DNA of 64,000 bases. It comes from Alkalimarinus coralli. Its GTDB lineage: Bacteria > Pseudomonadota > Gammaproteobacteria > Pseudomonadales > Oleiphilaceae. Position 1 is the first letter of the stretch. Every line of letters starts with the position of its first letter. A program made the position numbers and the translations under genes. Shown here piece after piece: positions 23,937 through 33,146 of this stretch. The notes under the pieces are model-generated. The model was not told where the DNA came from and searched no databases. It was given only the letters and a program-made list of their open reading frames with translations. The DNA lies in assembly GCF_023650515.1 (NCBI RefSeq), contig NZ_CP096016.1:3784001-3848000 (forward strand), written 5' to 3'.

Positions 23937-26357
23937 CTATTGCCCACCAGCATCATCCGCAGGTACGCTAATCGGCTTAACTGATAACTTGGCTTCAAGC
24001 TCATCGCAAAGATAAGCTAACTCCCCCATGGTACGGTGATAGGTGAATCTTATTACCCTGGCGCAGCCATCGCTAATTTCATATATCGATGCAGGCCCAA
24101 GCCCTCCAAGCTCTTCGTCCAAATCAACGCCCCATGTTAATGAAAACGCTTTCAACGATTGACCTTTAGCAGTTTCAAATTGAAGGCAAATCATTGAAGC
24201 GATATGTTGAAATTGACGAATAAACTCTATATTTCGTTCTACGGTGTTCTTCAGAGCAATATCGTAGGTTGCAGGTCGCTCCTCTTCATCATCTTCCAAT
24301 AAGGCTTTCAACCGTTGAAGATATAAATCATGAGTAGTCCAAATATCCTTTAAAAGACCAAACTGTCTAAGAGAATCGTACAAGGCGACCGTTTTCTGCT
24401 TATCTTCTGGTGTCATGTTGTCTATCGCGAACTGAATACGCTGCGCCATAAGGCTATCGAACGCTTTAATCACGTTCGTATTCGATAACTGTAGCGCTTC
24501 CGTTTTGCTTGTAATTTCTCTATTTACGCCATCAACCTCAACCGTATGCAGCCCAAATTCACTAGGGTCTATTCGATAACCTGCCTCTAGGTAAGCAATT
24601 GCCCAGTTCAGATTAACCAGCTGATTATACTGCTCCCAGTAATCATCGATCAGCGATTTTATGGATAGATATTGGTTGGATATTTGCGAAATAACTGAAG
24701 ATACGTCATCAACACCACCCACCGAAGAAGGAAAATGCATTAATCTCATGGTAAAAAGACCGCCGAAGTAACGTTCTAACGCGTTTTCTGATTCAGCTTG
24801 CCTCTTCGTCACTCCAAGAATTTCAGCGTATGGTTTTACATACTGCTCTGGCGAATCAATGCCCCATTGATTAAATTGCCTGAGCGTTACCGTCTTACAT
24901 AGCGCTTCAAATTTAGGCATCAGCTCTGAAGCCGGAAAGTCATGCTCCCACACCGCTTCAAATTTCTGCAAATCCGCATGATTGATTCGATTATTGTCTG
25001 CCGGGTGTGTATCCCATACATTGGTTTGGTCTTTTTCCATCTGACATTGAATAGCCTCAATATCATCAGCTGTTAGTTGGTCTGCGATGGCGACAATCGC
25101 AGCCGGGATATTTTCAATAAGATGTCCTTCATTCCAAGCCCTTCGACCTACATCGTACGAGCGCTGCTCTGCCAAGCCCATTTTTCTTAACTCAATCGCC
25201 GTTTCTCTAAACGTGCTACTACCTGATACCCAACATTCGTACCGGTCAGCATCATATTCCATCTCGCGAGACATCCAGCGGGTCGCGCTCAAATTAAAGA
25301 GAAACAAGTATTTAAGGATAAATCGCGTCAGTTTGATCATTAACTGTGCGCCCATTATTCCAACATTAAGAATAAAGAAAGGTGCGCTTTCATTCCATTT
25401 TTCGAGTCTCTGATCCCAAGCATCCTCTTCAAATGCACGGCTGGCCATCCACTGATTAGCGGTATTAACAATATAGTTGGCAATCATCGCATTGCGCTGC
25501 CTAAAGTGACCAAACTCATGACCGAGAACCCCAACTAACTGCTTGCTATTTAAGCCTGCAAGCAATGGAAGCCCAACGGTTAATGTCAGGTCTCGCTTCA
25601 GTAGACTAAAAAACCCATTTTTAGGCGCAACGAACGCGTTCACCTCACCATTCACATAGATATGCGCGGGGCTCGGCAGCCCCATACTTTCAGCCAAGGT
25701 ATTGATAAGGTGGTAAAAACGATAGTGCTTTTTTGGGTTCAACTCCAACTCTGGCTGTTTTTTATAGGTGGAGAAAAACGGTTTAATAAGGAAAAGGGTA
25801 AAAACCCCAGAAACAAGAAGAGGCAAAAAGATGAAAACAGCCTGATTTGCGCCACGAACGTTCGTTTCGAACCATCCAGGTATGCTTAAGCCATACCATG
25901 CAGTAAACCCTAGCGAGGCGGTGACTAGCAATAAGTACAAGAGAGGGGCCACTAGACTCAAGAGACTCACAGTGACCACGCCCAGTTTGTATTTCAGCGA
26001 GACAGGCAGCCTGGGGATGGGGTCAGAAAAGGTAGAAGACACCAAATCCGTTAGCGCTTTTGACCGTCTCTTTTCTATCTCACGCTGACTTAGTTCATTG
26101 CTTTTAGCTGATTGAGCTTGGGCCGCAGCACCTTGAATAGTTATTCCCACCCCAAGCGCTAGGAATGTTTTCTTATATCGGGCAGCTTCGTCTTTTGTTA
26201 CAGACTTTCTTAATAGCGTACCCGCCGAAAGAATTCGCTCTGCTTGCTCAGAGGATAGTTTTAACTTTTTCTCGATGTTGCCTTTAACGTCTTCAATTGA
26301 CCGAGAGCCTGAAACATATCCCTCTGAAATGACATCAAACTGTTCTAATGCTCCCAA
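23937..26357 (-). CDS. Large M48-family membrane metalloprotease
   Basis: This 806-residue protein has a zinc-protease signature HEFGH at residues 280-284 and a third ligand region EMEYDADRYE at about 365-374, as in M48 (HtpX/Ste24-like) enzymes. Hydrophobic segments lie at about 123-150 and 172-195, with two more around 325-355. The C-terminal 400 residues are soluble and mostly helical and not recognised, so the protein is much longer than HtpX (about 290). The N-terminal 60 residues look like a separate small helical domain. The start is TTG at 26357 with AGGAG upstream. Two small genes follow upstream on the same strand. Confidence 0.85.
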   Translation of the reverse strand: MGALEQFDVISEGYVSGSRSIEDVKGNIEKKLKLSSEQAERILSAGTLLRKSVTKDEAARYKKTFLALGVGITIQGAAAQAQSAKSNELSQREIEKRRSKALTDLVSSTFSDPIPRLPVSLKYKLGVVTVSLLSLVAPLLYLLLVTASLGFTAWYGLSIPGWFETNVRGANQAVFIFLPLLVSGVFTLFLIKPFFSTYKKQPELELNPKKHYRFYHLINTLAESMGLPSPAHIYVNGEVNAFVAPKNGFFSLLKRDLTLTVGLPLLAGLNSKQLVGVLGHEFGHFRQRNAMIANYIVNTANQWMASRAFEEDAWDQRLEKWNESAPFFILNVGIMGAQLMIKLTRFILKYLFLFNLSATRWMSREMEYDADRYECWVSGSSTFRETAIELRKMGLAEQRSYDVGRRAWNEGHLIENIPAAIVAIADQLTADDIEAIQCQMEKDQTNVWDTHPADNNRINHADLQKFEAVWEHDFPASELMPKFEALCKTVTLRQFNQWGIDSPEQYVKPYAEILGVTKRQAESENALERYFGGLFTMRLMHFPSSVGGVDDVSSVISQISNQYLSIKSLIDDYWEQYNQLVNLNWAIAYLEAGYRIDPSEFGLHTVEVDGVNREITSKTEALQLSNTNVIKAFDSLMAQRIQFAIDNMTPEDKQKTVALYDSLRQFGLLKDIWTTHDLYLQRLKALLEDDEEERPATYDIALKNTVERNIEFIRQFQHIASMICLQFETAKGQSLKAFSLTWGVDLDEELGGLGPASIYEISDGCARVIRFTYHRTMGELAYLCDELEAKLSVKPISVPADDAGGQ

Positions 26358-26406
26358 CCTACTACTCCTAAAACTATATTGTGGCGGCCCGTTTAATTTT
26401 TAAGGT

Positions 26407-26760
26407 CTACTTGGATATCGCATTTTCGTTAACGTACCAGACGCCATCTTTTTGATGAATGCCTAAAACAATTAGCGCTTCGTTCTTTTCATATATTCCG
26501 CGCCATACAAATCTCAAGCAATTCGGATGACTATCATCCTTAAAACCATTTAGAGACCCTAAATATACTCGACTTTTATATGCACCCAACTCTTCCCGCA
26601 TTAAAGCCGTATCATTAAGGAAAATATCCTTGTTAAAGTCTTCCAGGTCATTTTTATCGAATCGCTTTATAAAGGCCTCATAATCACTCGTACGATCCGC
26701 CTCCAGCATTTCAGTAAGAAAGTTCTCTACAATGGATAGTGCTTCCATTTCGTTATTCAT
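26407..26760 (-). CDS. Small hypothetical protein, NTF2/SnoaL-like fold suspected
   Basis: This 117-residue soluble protein has an alternating helix-then-strand layout with a C-terminal part LRFVWRGIYEKNEALIVLGI-HQKDGVWYVNENAI, which resembles the last strands of NTF2-like domains. No catalytic residues are evident. It lies 50 bp upstream of the M48 protease gene and 28 bp downstream of a small membrane-protein gene on the same strand, so the three may form one operon. Confidence 0.65.
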   Translation of the reverse strand: MNNEMEALSIVENFLTEMLEADRTSDYEAFIKRFDKNDLEDFNKDIFLNDTALMREELGAYKSRVYLGSLNGFKDDSHPNCLRFVWRGIYEKNEALIVLGIHQKDGVWYVNENAISK

Positions 26761-26787
26761 TCCGCCTCTCCCGCTAATTGCTTATAT

Positions 26788-27153
26788 TCAGGCTGTTGTT
26801 CGGGTTAGCAGATAGACGACAAATAGCACTGCAAAAAACAAATTGCCGACCCCCACCTTAAAGAACTCCTCTTTAGGAAAGTTAAACTTTTTATAACTAA
26901 TTAATGAGGAAACAAATGACCAGAATTTAAGTGCAATGCCAAACAGTAGTAATGGTACGGCTGCCTCTGGAACAAAAAAAACATAGGTGTAGATTAAACT
27001 AAAAACGAAAGCAGTACCGCCGGTAAAAATACGATACTGCATGTAATCCGGGGGGACTTCACCTGCATTAGCTTGAAGCTGCGGAGCTTGAAACCACATG
27101 GTTAAAGCGCCAATTAAATTGTAGATTGCCGCTGCAATTAGTATAAATTCCAT
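26788..27153 (-). CDS. Small four-helix membrane protein of unknown function
   Basis: This 121-residue protein has four hydrophobic segments (about residues 2-18, 48-64, 68-84 and 99-117). The start ATG at 27153 follows AAGGAAAAAC. The layout recalls small DoxX- or DUF-type membrane proteins but no motif is convincing. It is the first gene of a possible three-gene unit with the NTF2-like gene and the M48 protease. Confidence 0.65.
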   Translation of the reverse strand: MEFILIAAAIYNLIGALTMWFQAPQLQANAGEVPPDYMQYRIFTGGTAFVFSLIYTYVFFVPEAAVPLLLFGIALKFWSFVSSLISYKKFNFPKEEFFKVGVGNLFFAVLFVVYLLTRTTA

Positions 27154-27417
27154 TTATGTTTTTCCTTTGATTGATGTATGCATCCGATGATACCGCTCTT
27201 ATCATTTATAGCAAACCAGATAGAAATTACATACCTATTATTAACGCTCTACCTCACAGACCTCGCATCTTTTTAACCGCGTAACAAAAACACCCCGTCA
27301 TGCGATCACCACAGCTCATTGAGTATCAAATGCATAATGAGTCTTCGGGAGTTTTCAGCTTTAATTCAGTTTCAACCTGTAAAGTCATCGCCAAACCGAT
27401 TCATAAGGAGCGTTGCG

Positions 27418-28035
27418 ATGACAACAACTGAACAAAATGTCCCTTCTATACCAGACCTAAGCCCAAACGAAGTCTCTGTGTGGGATCCACTGGTGAGGAT
27501 CTTCCATTGGGTGCTGGTGGGAGCATTTTTTATCGCCTACATGACAGAAGAGGATTTCCTGACAATCCACTCGTGGGCCGGTTATACCGTACTTGGCCTT
27601 TTAATCTTCAGAATTATTTGGGGGGTTATTGGTACAAAACATGCCCGCTTTAAAGACTTTATTTTCTCTCCACAACAGATCATCCAATTTATAAAAGATA
27701 CAGTTTTTCTTCGAGCAAGACGTTACTTAGGACACAACCCTGCTGGCGGTGCGATGGTTATTTTGCTTATCTCGAGCTTGCTAATAACCACATTTAGCGG
27801 GTTGATCCTTTTTGGCGTTGAAGAAGGACAAGGCCCTTTAGCGTCTTGGCTATCAGGGAGTAGCCATTTTGTAAGCGATATATTTGAAGAACTTCACGAA
27901 TTCTTTGCCAATTTCACCCTGTTTCTGGTGTTTGTGCATGTGGCAGGCGTGGTAGTAGAAAGCTTGATTCATAGCGAAAACCTAGTGGCTTCGATGTTAA
28001 ACGGCAAGAAACGCAGCAACGATAAGCAAGATTGA
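27418..28035 (+). CDS. Cytochrome b/b6 domain protein (cytochrome b561-type)
   Basis: The start at 27418 is chosen because AAGGAG lies 8 bases upstream; a longer frame from 27319 lacks such a site. The 205-residue protein has four membrane helices with histidines suited to bind two b hemes: FHWVLVG (about residue 36), HSWAGY (about 59), and FEELHEFFANF with VFVHVAG in the last helices. This is the Ni-Fe-hydrogenase/cytochrome b561 type. It heads an operon with two cytochrome c genes, a PepSY gene and a two-component system, and probably passes electrons from quinol to the periplasmic cytochromes. Confidence 0.9.
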   Translation: MTTTEQNVPSIPDLSPNEVSVWDPLVRIFHWVLVGAFFIAYMTEEDFLTIHSWAGYTVLGLLIFRIIWGVIGTKHARFKDFIFSPQQIIQFIKDTVFLRARRYLGHNPAGGAMVILLISSLLITTFSGLILFGVEEGQGPLASWLSGSSHFVSDIFEELHEFFANFTLFLVFVHVAGVVVESLIHSENLVASMLNGKKRSNDKQD

Positions 28036-28098
28036 AGGAACTCATTCTCTCTGTTTAGACAGAGTCAATATTGGTAGTAGAAAGACAGGAACAAGCGT

Positions 28099-28515
28099 AT
28101 GAACAACCTCAATTTCACCCATCGCAATACAATTCTTATCAGTTTGCTAATGGCGATAACATTAAATTCATCGGCAACCGAACGCGCGACATTGCTTGAG
28201 AAATACAGTGATCAAGGAGTAAGCCAGTTCAGTGCAGAACGAGGCCAACAATTATGGGAGCAACCCAACGATGGTACTGCCCCCTTCACCACAAGAAGCT
28301 GTACAACTTGCCATAGCCAAGATGTTAAACAACGCGGGCAACATATTCGAACTAAAAAAGCCATTAACCCTATGGCACTTTCAGTGAACCCCGCGAGTTT
28401 AAGTAGTACCAAGAAGGTTGAAAAGTGGTTTACGCGCAACTGTAAATGGACGCTTGGTCGGGTTTGTACGCCTCAAGAAAAAGGCGACATCATCACCTAC
28501 CTACAATCTCAATGA
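28099..28515 (+). CDS. DUF1924 monoheme cytochrome c family protein
   Basis: This 138-residue protein has a signal peptide (about residues 1-27) and one heme c motif CTTCH (about residues 72-76). The sequence around MALSVNPASLSSTKKVEKWFTRNC and the closing CTPQEKGDIITYLQSQ matches DUF1924. It is periplasmic and probably the electron partner of the upstream cytochrome b and downstream diheme cytochrome. Genes of this set commonly occur together in gammaproteobacteria. Confidence 0.9.
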   Translation: MNNLNFTHRNTILISLLMAITLNSSATERATLLEKYSDQGVSQFSAERGQQLWEQPNDGTAPFTTRSCTTCHSQDVKQRGQHIRTKKAINPMALSVNPASLSSTKKVEKWFTRNCKWTLGRVCTPQEKGDIITYLQSQ

Positions 28516-28551
28516 ACATCACTAGCATCCGGTTAATAAAAGGACGACAGC

Positions 28552-29136
28552 ATGAATAAGTTTATTCTTAGTACGACACTAATCACCACCACGTTATTAA
28601 TCACCGCGTTGGTGTTTGTAAACAGTGAGCAGGCATGGAGCGACGAGCATAACGAAGAATGGAGTCTATTTGGGTTATCCAGTCTGAAATACACAGGGGT
28701 GGCTCCGGTCAAGAACGCATCATACAAGGACGAGTGCGGCAGTTGCCATATGGCCTATCCTCCTGGGTTACTTCCTCAGGACTCCTGGAAAAAAGTCATG
28801 CGTAATTTAGAAAACCACTTTGGTGATAATGCGGAATTGGAGACGTCAACTCATCAGGAATTACTGTCATACCTGACCGACAATGCCGCCGACCATTCTG
28901 AATACCGTCGCTCACAGAAAATCATGCGCTCTCTTAATTCAAATGAAACGGTCGACAGAATAACCAAGACGCCGTATTTTATTCGTAAGCATGACGAAAT
29001 ACCCAAACGGCTTGTTGTGGATAACCCCAAGGTTGGCAGCTTTAGCCAATGCAACCTATGTCATCTGAATGCGCAAAAAGGCAGTTTCAGCGAAGATGAA
29101 GTCAGTATTCCCGGTGTTGGTTATTGGGGTGAGTGA
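28552..29136 (+). CDS. Diheme cytochrome c
   Basis: This 194-residue protein has an N-terminal signal or anchor helix (residues 4-23) and two heme c motifs: CGSCH (about residue 62) followed by MAYPPGLLP, and CNLCH (about residue 168). That is the diheme cytochrome c (DHC) family. It ends SIPGVGYWGE. The gene lies 36 bp after the DUF1924 gene. Its role is probably electron transfer between the cytochrome b and an unknown acceptor. Confidence 0.92.
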   Translation: MNKFILSTTLITTTLLITALVFVNSEQAWSDEHNEEWSLFGLSSLKYTGVAPVKNASYKDECGSCHMAYPPGLLPQDSWKKVMRNLENHFGDNAELETSTHQELLSYLTDNAADHSEYRRSQKIMRSLNSNETVDRITKTPYFIRKHDEIPKRLVVDNPKVGSFSQCNLCHLNAQKGSFSEDEVSIPGVGYWGE

Positions 29137-29199
29137 GCCGTTCTTTTGAATTACAGTCTTAATAGAGATGGTAGAAGTAGCTTGAGCAAAGGAGGTTGA

Positions 29200-29523
29200 G
29201 TGATTAATCAGTTAAAACAGAAGTGGACTATGCTGTTGAAGGTCTCGGTCATCATTCTGACAATCTCTTTCTCTGTCACGTTATGGGCAGGCGATCATGA
29301 TAACGCCAGAGAGTTAATGGAATCTGGCGATATCGTCCCCCTTGAAAATATCCTGGAACAGCTCCAAAAGAGAATAGCAGGTCGAGTGATAGAGGTTGAG
29401 CTCGAACAAAAAAATGATCGCCTGGTTTATGAAATTGAGCAGATCGACAATAAAGGCATCGTCAGAGAGTTTGTTTTTGATGCAACAGACGGTCACCTAC
29501 TCAAAGAAAAGATTGACGAATAG
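29200..29523 (+). CDS. PepSY-domain periplasmic protein
   Basis: Translation starts at GTG 29200 behind GGAGG. The 107-residue product has a hydrophobic signal segment (about residues 11-30) and a PepSY domain (about 45-105; VPLENILEQLQKRIAGRVIEVELEQ, then YEIEQIDNKGIVREFVFDATDG). Proteins of this kind often sit next to OmpR-type two-component systems, as here 25 bp upstream, and may modulate the sensor. Confidence 0.88.
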   Translation: MINQLKQKWTMLLKVSVIILTISFSVTLWAGDHDNARELMESGDIVPLENILEQLQKRIAGRVIEVELEQKNDRLVYEIEQIDNKGIVREFVFDATDGHLLKEKIDE

Positions 29524-29548
29524 TGACGATAATTAGAGGCGTTAATAG

Positions 29549-30217
29549 ATGCGACTATTACTCGTTGAAGATGACATTGACCTGATGACCTCGTTGCGCA
29601 AAGACCTTGAGCGTGCAGGTTACGCCGTCGATGCTGCCGATAATGGTGTTGATGCTGAGTTCCTGGGTAAGGAGTCGATTTATGATGCCGTTATTCTTGA
29701 CCTCGGACTACCTAAGCGCAGCGGGCTGGAGGTTCTAGCTCACTGGCGTGAAACAGGCTACACCATGCCAGTAATTGTTTTAACCGCACGCGATAGCTGG
29801 CATGAGCGTGTTGATGGGTTCAAAACAGGGGCCGATGACTACGTCGGCAAACCATTTCATATTGAAGAGCTTTTGGCACGGTTAAATGCGGTGTTACAAC
29901 GATCTCACAATAATGCGCCCTCGGAACAACTTAAGAAAAATGGACTGATATTGGACAGTACCAATCAGACCATCACCACCAACGATCATGTAACTCACTC
30001 GCTCACCGGTATTGAATTTCGTCTAGCCCGTTACTTTATGCTTCATCCCGGCAAGATACTGTCGAAAACAACGCTAACAGAGCATGTTTATGACTTCGAC
30101 TCTGATAAAGATAGCAATGTCATTGAGGTTTACGTCAAGCGCCTAAGGCAAATCATTGGCAAGGCACGTATTGAAACTCGTCGCGGGCAGGGATATTTAT
30201 TTAAGGATAAGCCATGA
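29549..30217 (+). CDS. OmpR/PhoP-family response regulator
   Basis: This 222-residue regulator has a receiver domain with acidic residues 8-9, phospho-acceptor Asp51 (VILDLGLP) and conserved Lys101 (GKPF). It is followed by a winged-helix DNA-binding domain (about residues 130-220; VYVKRLRQIIGKARIETRRGQGY). The stop overlaps the start of the sensor kinase gene. The likely target is its own operon of cytochrome genes, but no binding repeat was identified. Confidence 0.95.
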   Translation: MRLLLVEDDIDLMTSLRKDLERAGYAVDAADNGVDAEFLGKESIYDAVILDLGLPKRSGLEVLAHWRETGYTMPVIVLTARDSWHERVDGFKTGADDYVGKPFHIEELLARLNAVLQRSHNNAPSEQLKKNGLILDSTNQTITTNDHVTHSLTGIEFRLARYFMLHPGKILSKTTLTEHVYDFDSDKDSNVIEVYVKRLRQIIGKARIETRRGQGYLFKDKP

Positions 30218-31545
30218 TACGTTCGCTACAAGGCAAGTTAGGGACTGGCCTGCTACTGAGTTTGATTACCGCTTTTATTGCTCTTTGGGGGTTTGTCAGT
30301 ATCAGTATCCGTTATTTGACTGAAGACTATATTTATACACGCCTTGCTCATGATGCTGAAACACTGTTAGCGGCTATCGTTAAAGGTTCACCTGAATTCG
30401 AGGTTGAAAGCTCAAGACTTGGCGCAGTTTACCAGCAACCCTTCTCAGGCCATTATTTTGAAATAATATATGATGGTCAGGTTATTCGTTCGCGCTCATT
30501 GTGGGACCAAAGCCTTGACGTCACAATCGATCAAACTGACCAAGCCTATCAAGAAACACGTCTATACCAAACAGGGCCGCAACAGCAACCGTTGTTGGTG
30601 CTGGTAAGTCATTTTGTGAAGCAACAACAACCTATTACGATTATCATCGCAGAAGACTTTTCGCCTGTAGAGGTCGCGATAGGGGTTTTCCAAGTCCGTC
30701 TATCTATCATCATCGCCGTTATTTTATTGGTTCTGATTGTCATTCAGGCGTGGGTCATGCGTAGAGGGTTGAAGCCCATTACCCAATTACAGGATGACCT
30801 TAAAGCGCTTGAAAATGGGCATATACACCGCTTAGAAACCTCTGTTCCACGGGAGCTCACTCCCTTAGTCACTGAAATAAATCATTTACACACCAGACTC
30901 GACGCCAGGTTAAAGCGGCACCGAAATGCACTGTCAGACTTAGCCCATGCACTCAAAAAACCACTGACCGTTATTCGACAGCTCTCAAAAGACCCCAATT
31001 TGGAAACGCTCCCGGAGATAAAGCAGACACTTGAGAGGCAAGCAGAAACAACAAGACAACTAACACAACGGATTTTGAGTCGAGCACGGCTTGCAGGGGC
31101 CGTAAAGACAGATAATCTATTCGATTTTGACCATGATTTCCCAGGGCTTCTAGACACTCTACGCATGATGTATCGCGATAAATCAGTGACCATATCAACG
31201 AATATTACAAACGGCTCTCAATGCCCGTTTGACAGGGAAGATATGCTTGAATTACTGGGCAACCTGCTCGACAACGCCTGCAAATGGGCTAATCAAACGG
31301 TCTATGTGGAGGTCAGTCAAACCTCAGCGCTCAAAATTACCATTCAGGATGATGGCCCCGGAGCACCTAAAGAAAGCCTGGACTCCATTAATCAACGCGG
31401 CGTTCGACTAGACGAAACGGTTGAAGGCCATGGTTTGGGGTTATCGATTGTAAGCGATATAGTCACCCACTATAACGGCACGATGACATCCGGTGTTTCA
31501 ACTACATTCGGGGGGTTCAAGATTGATGTTGAACTACCACTGTAA
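30214..31545 (+). CDS. Sensor histidine kinase
   Basis: This 443-residue kinase has two membrane helices (about residues 12-33 and 163-183) enclosing a periplasmic sensor domain of about 130 residues, then a HAMP-like linker, an H-box with His245 (SDLAHALKKPLTVI), an N-box LLGNLLDNACKWA (about 343-355) and a G-box near GLGLSIVSDIV. It overlaps the response regulator gene by four bases. The PhoQ/QseC style and the neighbouring PepSY gene suggest that it senses a periplasmic metal, redox or peptide cue. Confidence 0.95.
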   Translation: MIRSLQGKLGTGLLLSLITAFIALWGFVSISIRYLTEDYIYTRLAHDAETLLAAIVKGSPEFEVESSRLGAVYQQPFSGHYFEIIYDGQVIRSRSLWDQSLDVTIDQTDQAYQETRLYQTGPQQQPLLVLVSHFVKQQQPITIIIAEDFSPVEVAIGVFQVRLSIIIAVILLVLIVIQAWVMRRGLKPITQLQDDLKALENGHIHRLETSVPRELTPLVTEINHLHTRLDARLKRHRNALSDLAHALKKPLTVIRQLSKDPNLETLPEIKQTLERQAETTRQLTQRILSRARLAGAVKTDNLFDFDHDFPGLLDTLRMMYRDKSVTISTNITNGSQCPFDREDMLELLGNLLDNACKWANQTVYVEVSQTSALKITIQDDGPGAPKESLDSINQRGVRLDETVEGHGLGLSIVSDIVTHYNGTMTSGVSTTFGGFKIDVELPL

Positions 31546-31583
31546 CCCTAACGATACCCCACCCATTAATAAGGATAAAAAAA

Positions 31584-31600
31584 GGCGCATTATCTGCGCC
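31584..31600. terminator. Hairpin between the histidine kinase and nhaD (convergent)
   Basis: GGCGCA (31584-31589) and TGCGCC (31595-31600) form a hairpin preceded on the plus strand by seven A. On the minus strand that becomes a T-run, so it best terminates the nhaD transcript; the plus-strand side has only ATAAATTT. Confidence 0.75.
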
Positions 31601-31698
31601 ATAAATTTGCTGACATTATTAGCCTGAAGGGGGCTATATTATTGTTATTATTCTATCGGTATTGGTTAATACACATAACGAAGCTTCTTTATCAGTGA

Positions 31699-33069
31699 CT
31701 AACCATTTATTAGGTAGTGAACATAAATACTGGCCGCGTAGCCTAGCGCTATCGCCCAACTCCATTTCATATGGCTGAAGAAGGTGTACATGCCTTTGGA
31801 TTGCCCCATTAATGCAACACCCGCCGCTGAGCCGACTGACAGTAAGCTTCCGCCAACGCCGGCGGTCATCGTGACCAGCAGCCACTGATAGGTATCCATT
31901 TCGGGGTTCATGGTCAGAATCGCAAACATCACCGGAATGTTATCCACTACGGCGGATAAAACACCGGCAATAATGTTGGCGTTAGTGGCACCTAGCCCTT
32001 CATATAAGAAGTGGGATACATAGGCGAGATACCCTATTGTTCCGAGCCCGCCGACACAGAAAATAACCCCAAAGAAAAACAGTAAGGTGTCCCATTCTGC
32101 CCGAGCGACTTTGTTGAAGATATTGAATTCTGAAACCACATCAGAGTCATTGTGAGATTTTAGCTTCAGGTAATAAGAGAAAAAGAACAGATACGAAAGC
32201 CCCATCATCATGCCCAGAAAAGGGGGCAGGTGAAGTACTTGCTCAAAGCTAACCGCGGTCACAATGGTGCACATAAATAACAGGCAAATAACCAACCCGC
32301 CCTGTTTAATCGATACCCCCTCATCGGCCGCGGCCGGGGTTTCATTGGGGATAGCAAAACTCATGATGGCAGCAGGCACTATGAAATTGACCAGAGAGGG
32401 AACAAACAGAGCAAAAAAACCGAAGAAGTCGATATGACCGGACTGCCAAACCATCAGCGTGGTGATATCACCAAATGGACTAAACGCGCCCCCCGCATTG
32501 GCCGCGACAACAATGTTGATAAACGACAGTGCGACAAATTCAGGCTTCTCCGCTCCCACCGCGAGCACCACCGCCCCCATTAACAGAGCTGTCGTCAGGT
32601 TATCGGCAACGGGTGAAATAAAGAATGCCAAAAAGCCGGTAATCCAGAACAATTTTCGATAGCTATAACCGCGCTTCACCAGCCATGCCCGCAGCGCTTC
32701 AAACACGTTGCGCTCGGTCATCGCATTGACATAAACCATGGCGGTTAGCAGAAACAGTAATAAGGCTCCGTATTCCAACAGATTGTGGTTAATTGCCTGT
32801 TCGATTAGCGCCGCCCCATGAGGGCTGCCTTTTGCCAGCAATGCCACTAATATCCATATGATTGCAGCGGCAAATATGACAGGTTTTGATTTCCGTAAAT
32901 GAATAAACTCTTCGGCGATAACAAGCCCATACGCCAAGATAAATATGACTAATGCGACAATACCTAATGTTGCGGTGGTCATATCCAAATGCCCCATTGC
33001 GCCTTCAGAAGCCTCAACCGGCAGCGCGACGGTCAGTAATAACAGCAAACTTATCAGTGTATTTTTCAA
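31699..33069 (-). CDS. nhaD: NhaD-type Na+/H+ antiporter, copy 1
   Basis: A TTG start at 33069 with AGGG upstream gives 456 residues and an N-terminus (LKNTLISLLLLLTVALPVEA) that aligns with the second copy (MKTLLHSLLLFFATTLPAAA); the longer ATG reading has no parallel there. The protein has about a dozen membrane helices, the IT-superfamily stretch PVADNLTTALLMGAVVLAVG, and NAGGAFSPFGDITTLMVW. NhaD antiporters expel Na+ or Li+ in exchange for protons at alkaline pH. It is highly similar to the plus-strand copy at 34522-35901. It lies behind a CBS-domain gene. Confidence 0.95.
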   Translation of the reverse strand: MKNTLISLLLLLTVALPVEASEGAMGHLDMTTATLGIVALVIFILAYGLVIAEEFIHLRKSKPVIFAAAIIWILVALLAKGSPHGAALIEQAINHNLLEYGALLLFLLTAMVYVNAMTERNVFEALRAWLVKRGYSYRKLFWITGFLAFFISPVADNLTTALLMGAVVLAVGAEKPEFVALSFINIVVAANAGGAFSPFGDITTLMVWQSGHIDFFGFFALFVPSLVNFIVPAAIMSFAIPNETPAAADEGVSIKQGGLVICLLFMCTIVTAVSFEQVLHLPPFLGMMMGLSYLFFFSYYLKLKSHNDSDVVSEFNIFNKVARAEWDTLLFFFGVIFCVGGLGTIGYLAYVSHFLYEGLGATNANIIAGVLSAVVDNIPVMFAILTMNPEMDTYQWLLVTMTAGVGGSLLSVGSAAGVALMGQSKGMYTFFSHMKWSWAIALGYAASIYVHYLING

Positions 33070-33115
33070 AATTAGCCCTCGTAATCCAAAATGATAGTAA
33101 CCCGTTAAATGACCT

Positions 33116-33142
33116 AAACGGCCACCCATAAGGTGGCCGTTT
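33116..33142 (-). promoter_or_regulatory. Strong intercistronic hairpin between CBS gene and nhaD copy 1
   Basis: Perfect 11-base arms AAACGGCCACC (33116-33126) and GGTGGCCGTTT (33132-33142) close a five-base loop. It lies 46 bp before the nhaD start on the same transcript, with no T-run on the minus strand. It could act as an attenuator or as a processing stop that uncouples CBS and antiporter expression. Confidence 0.65.
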
Positions 33143-33146
33143 TGTA

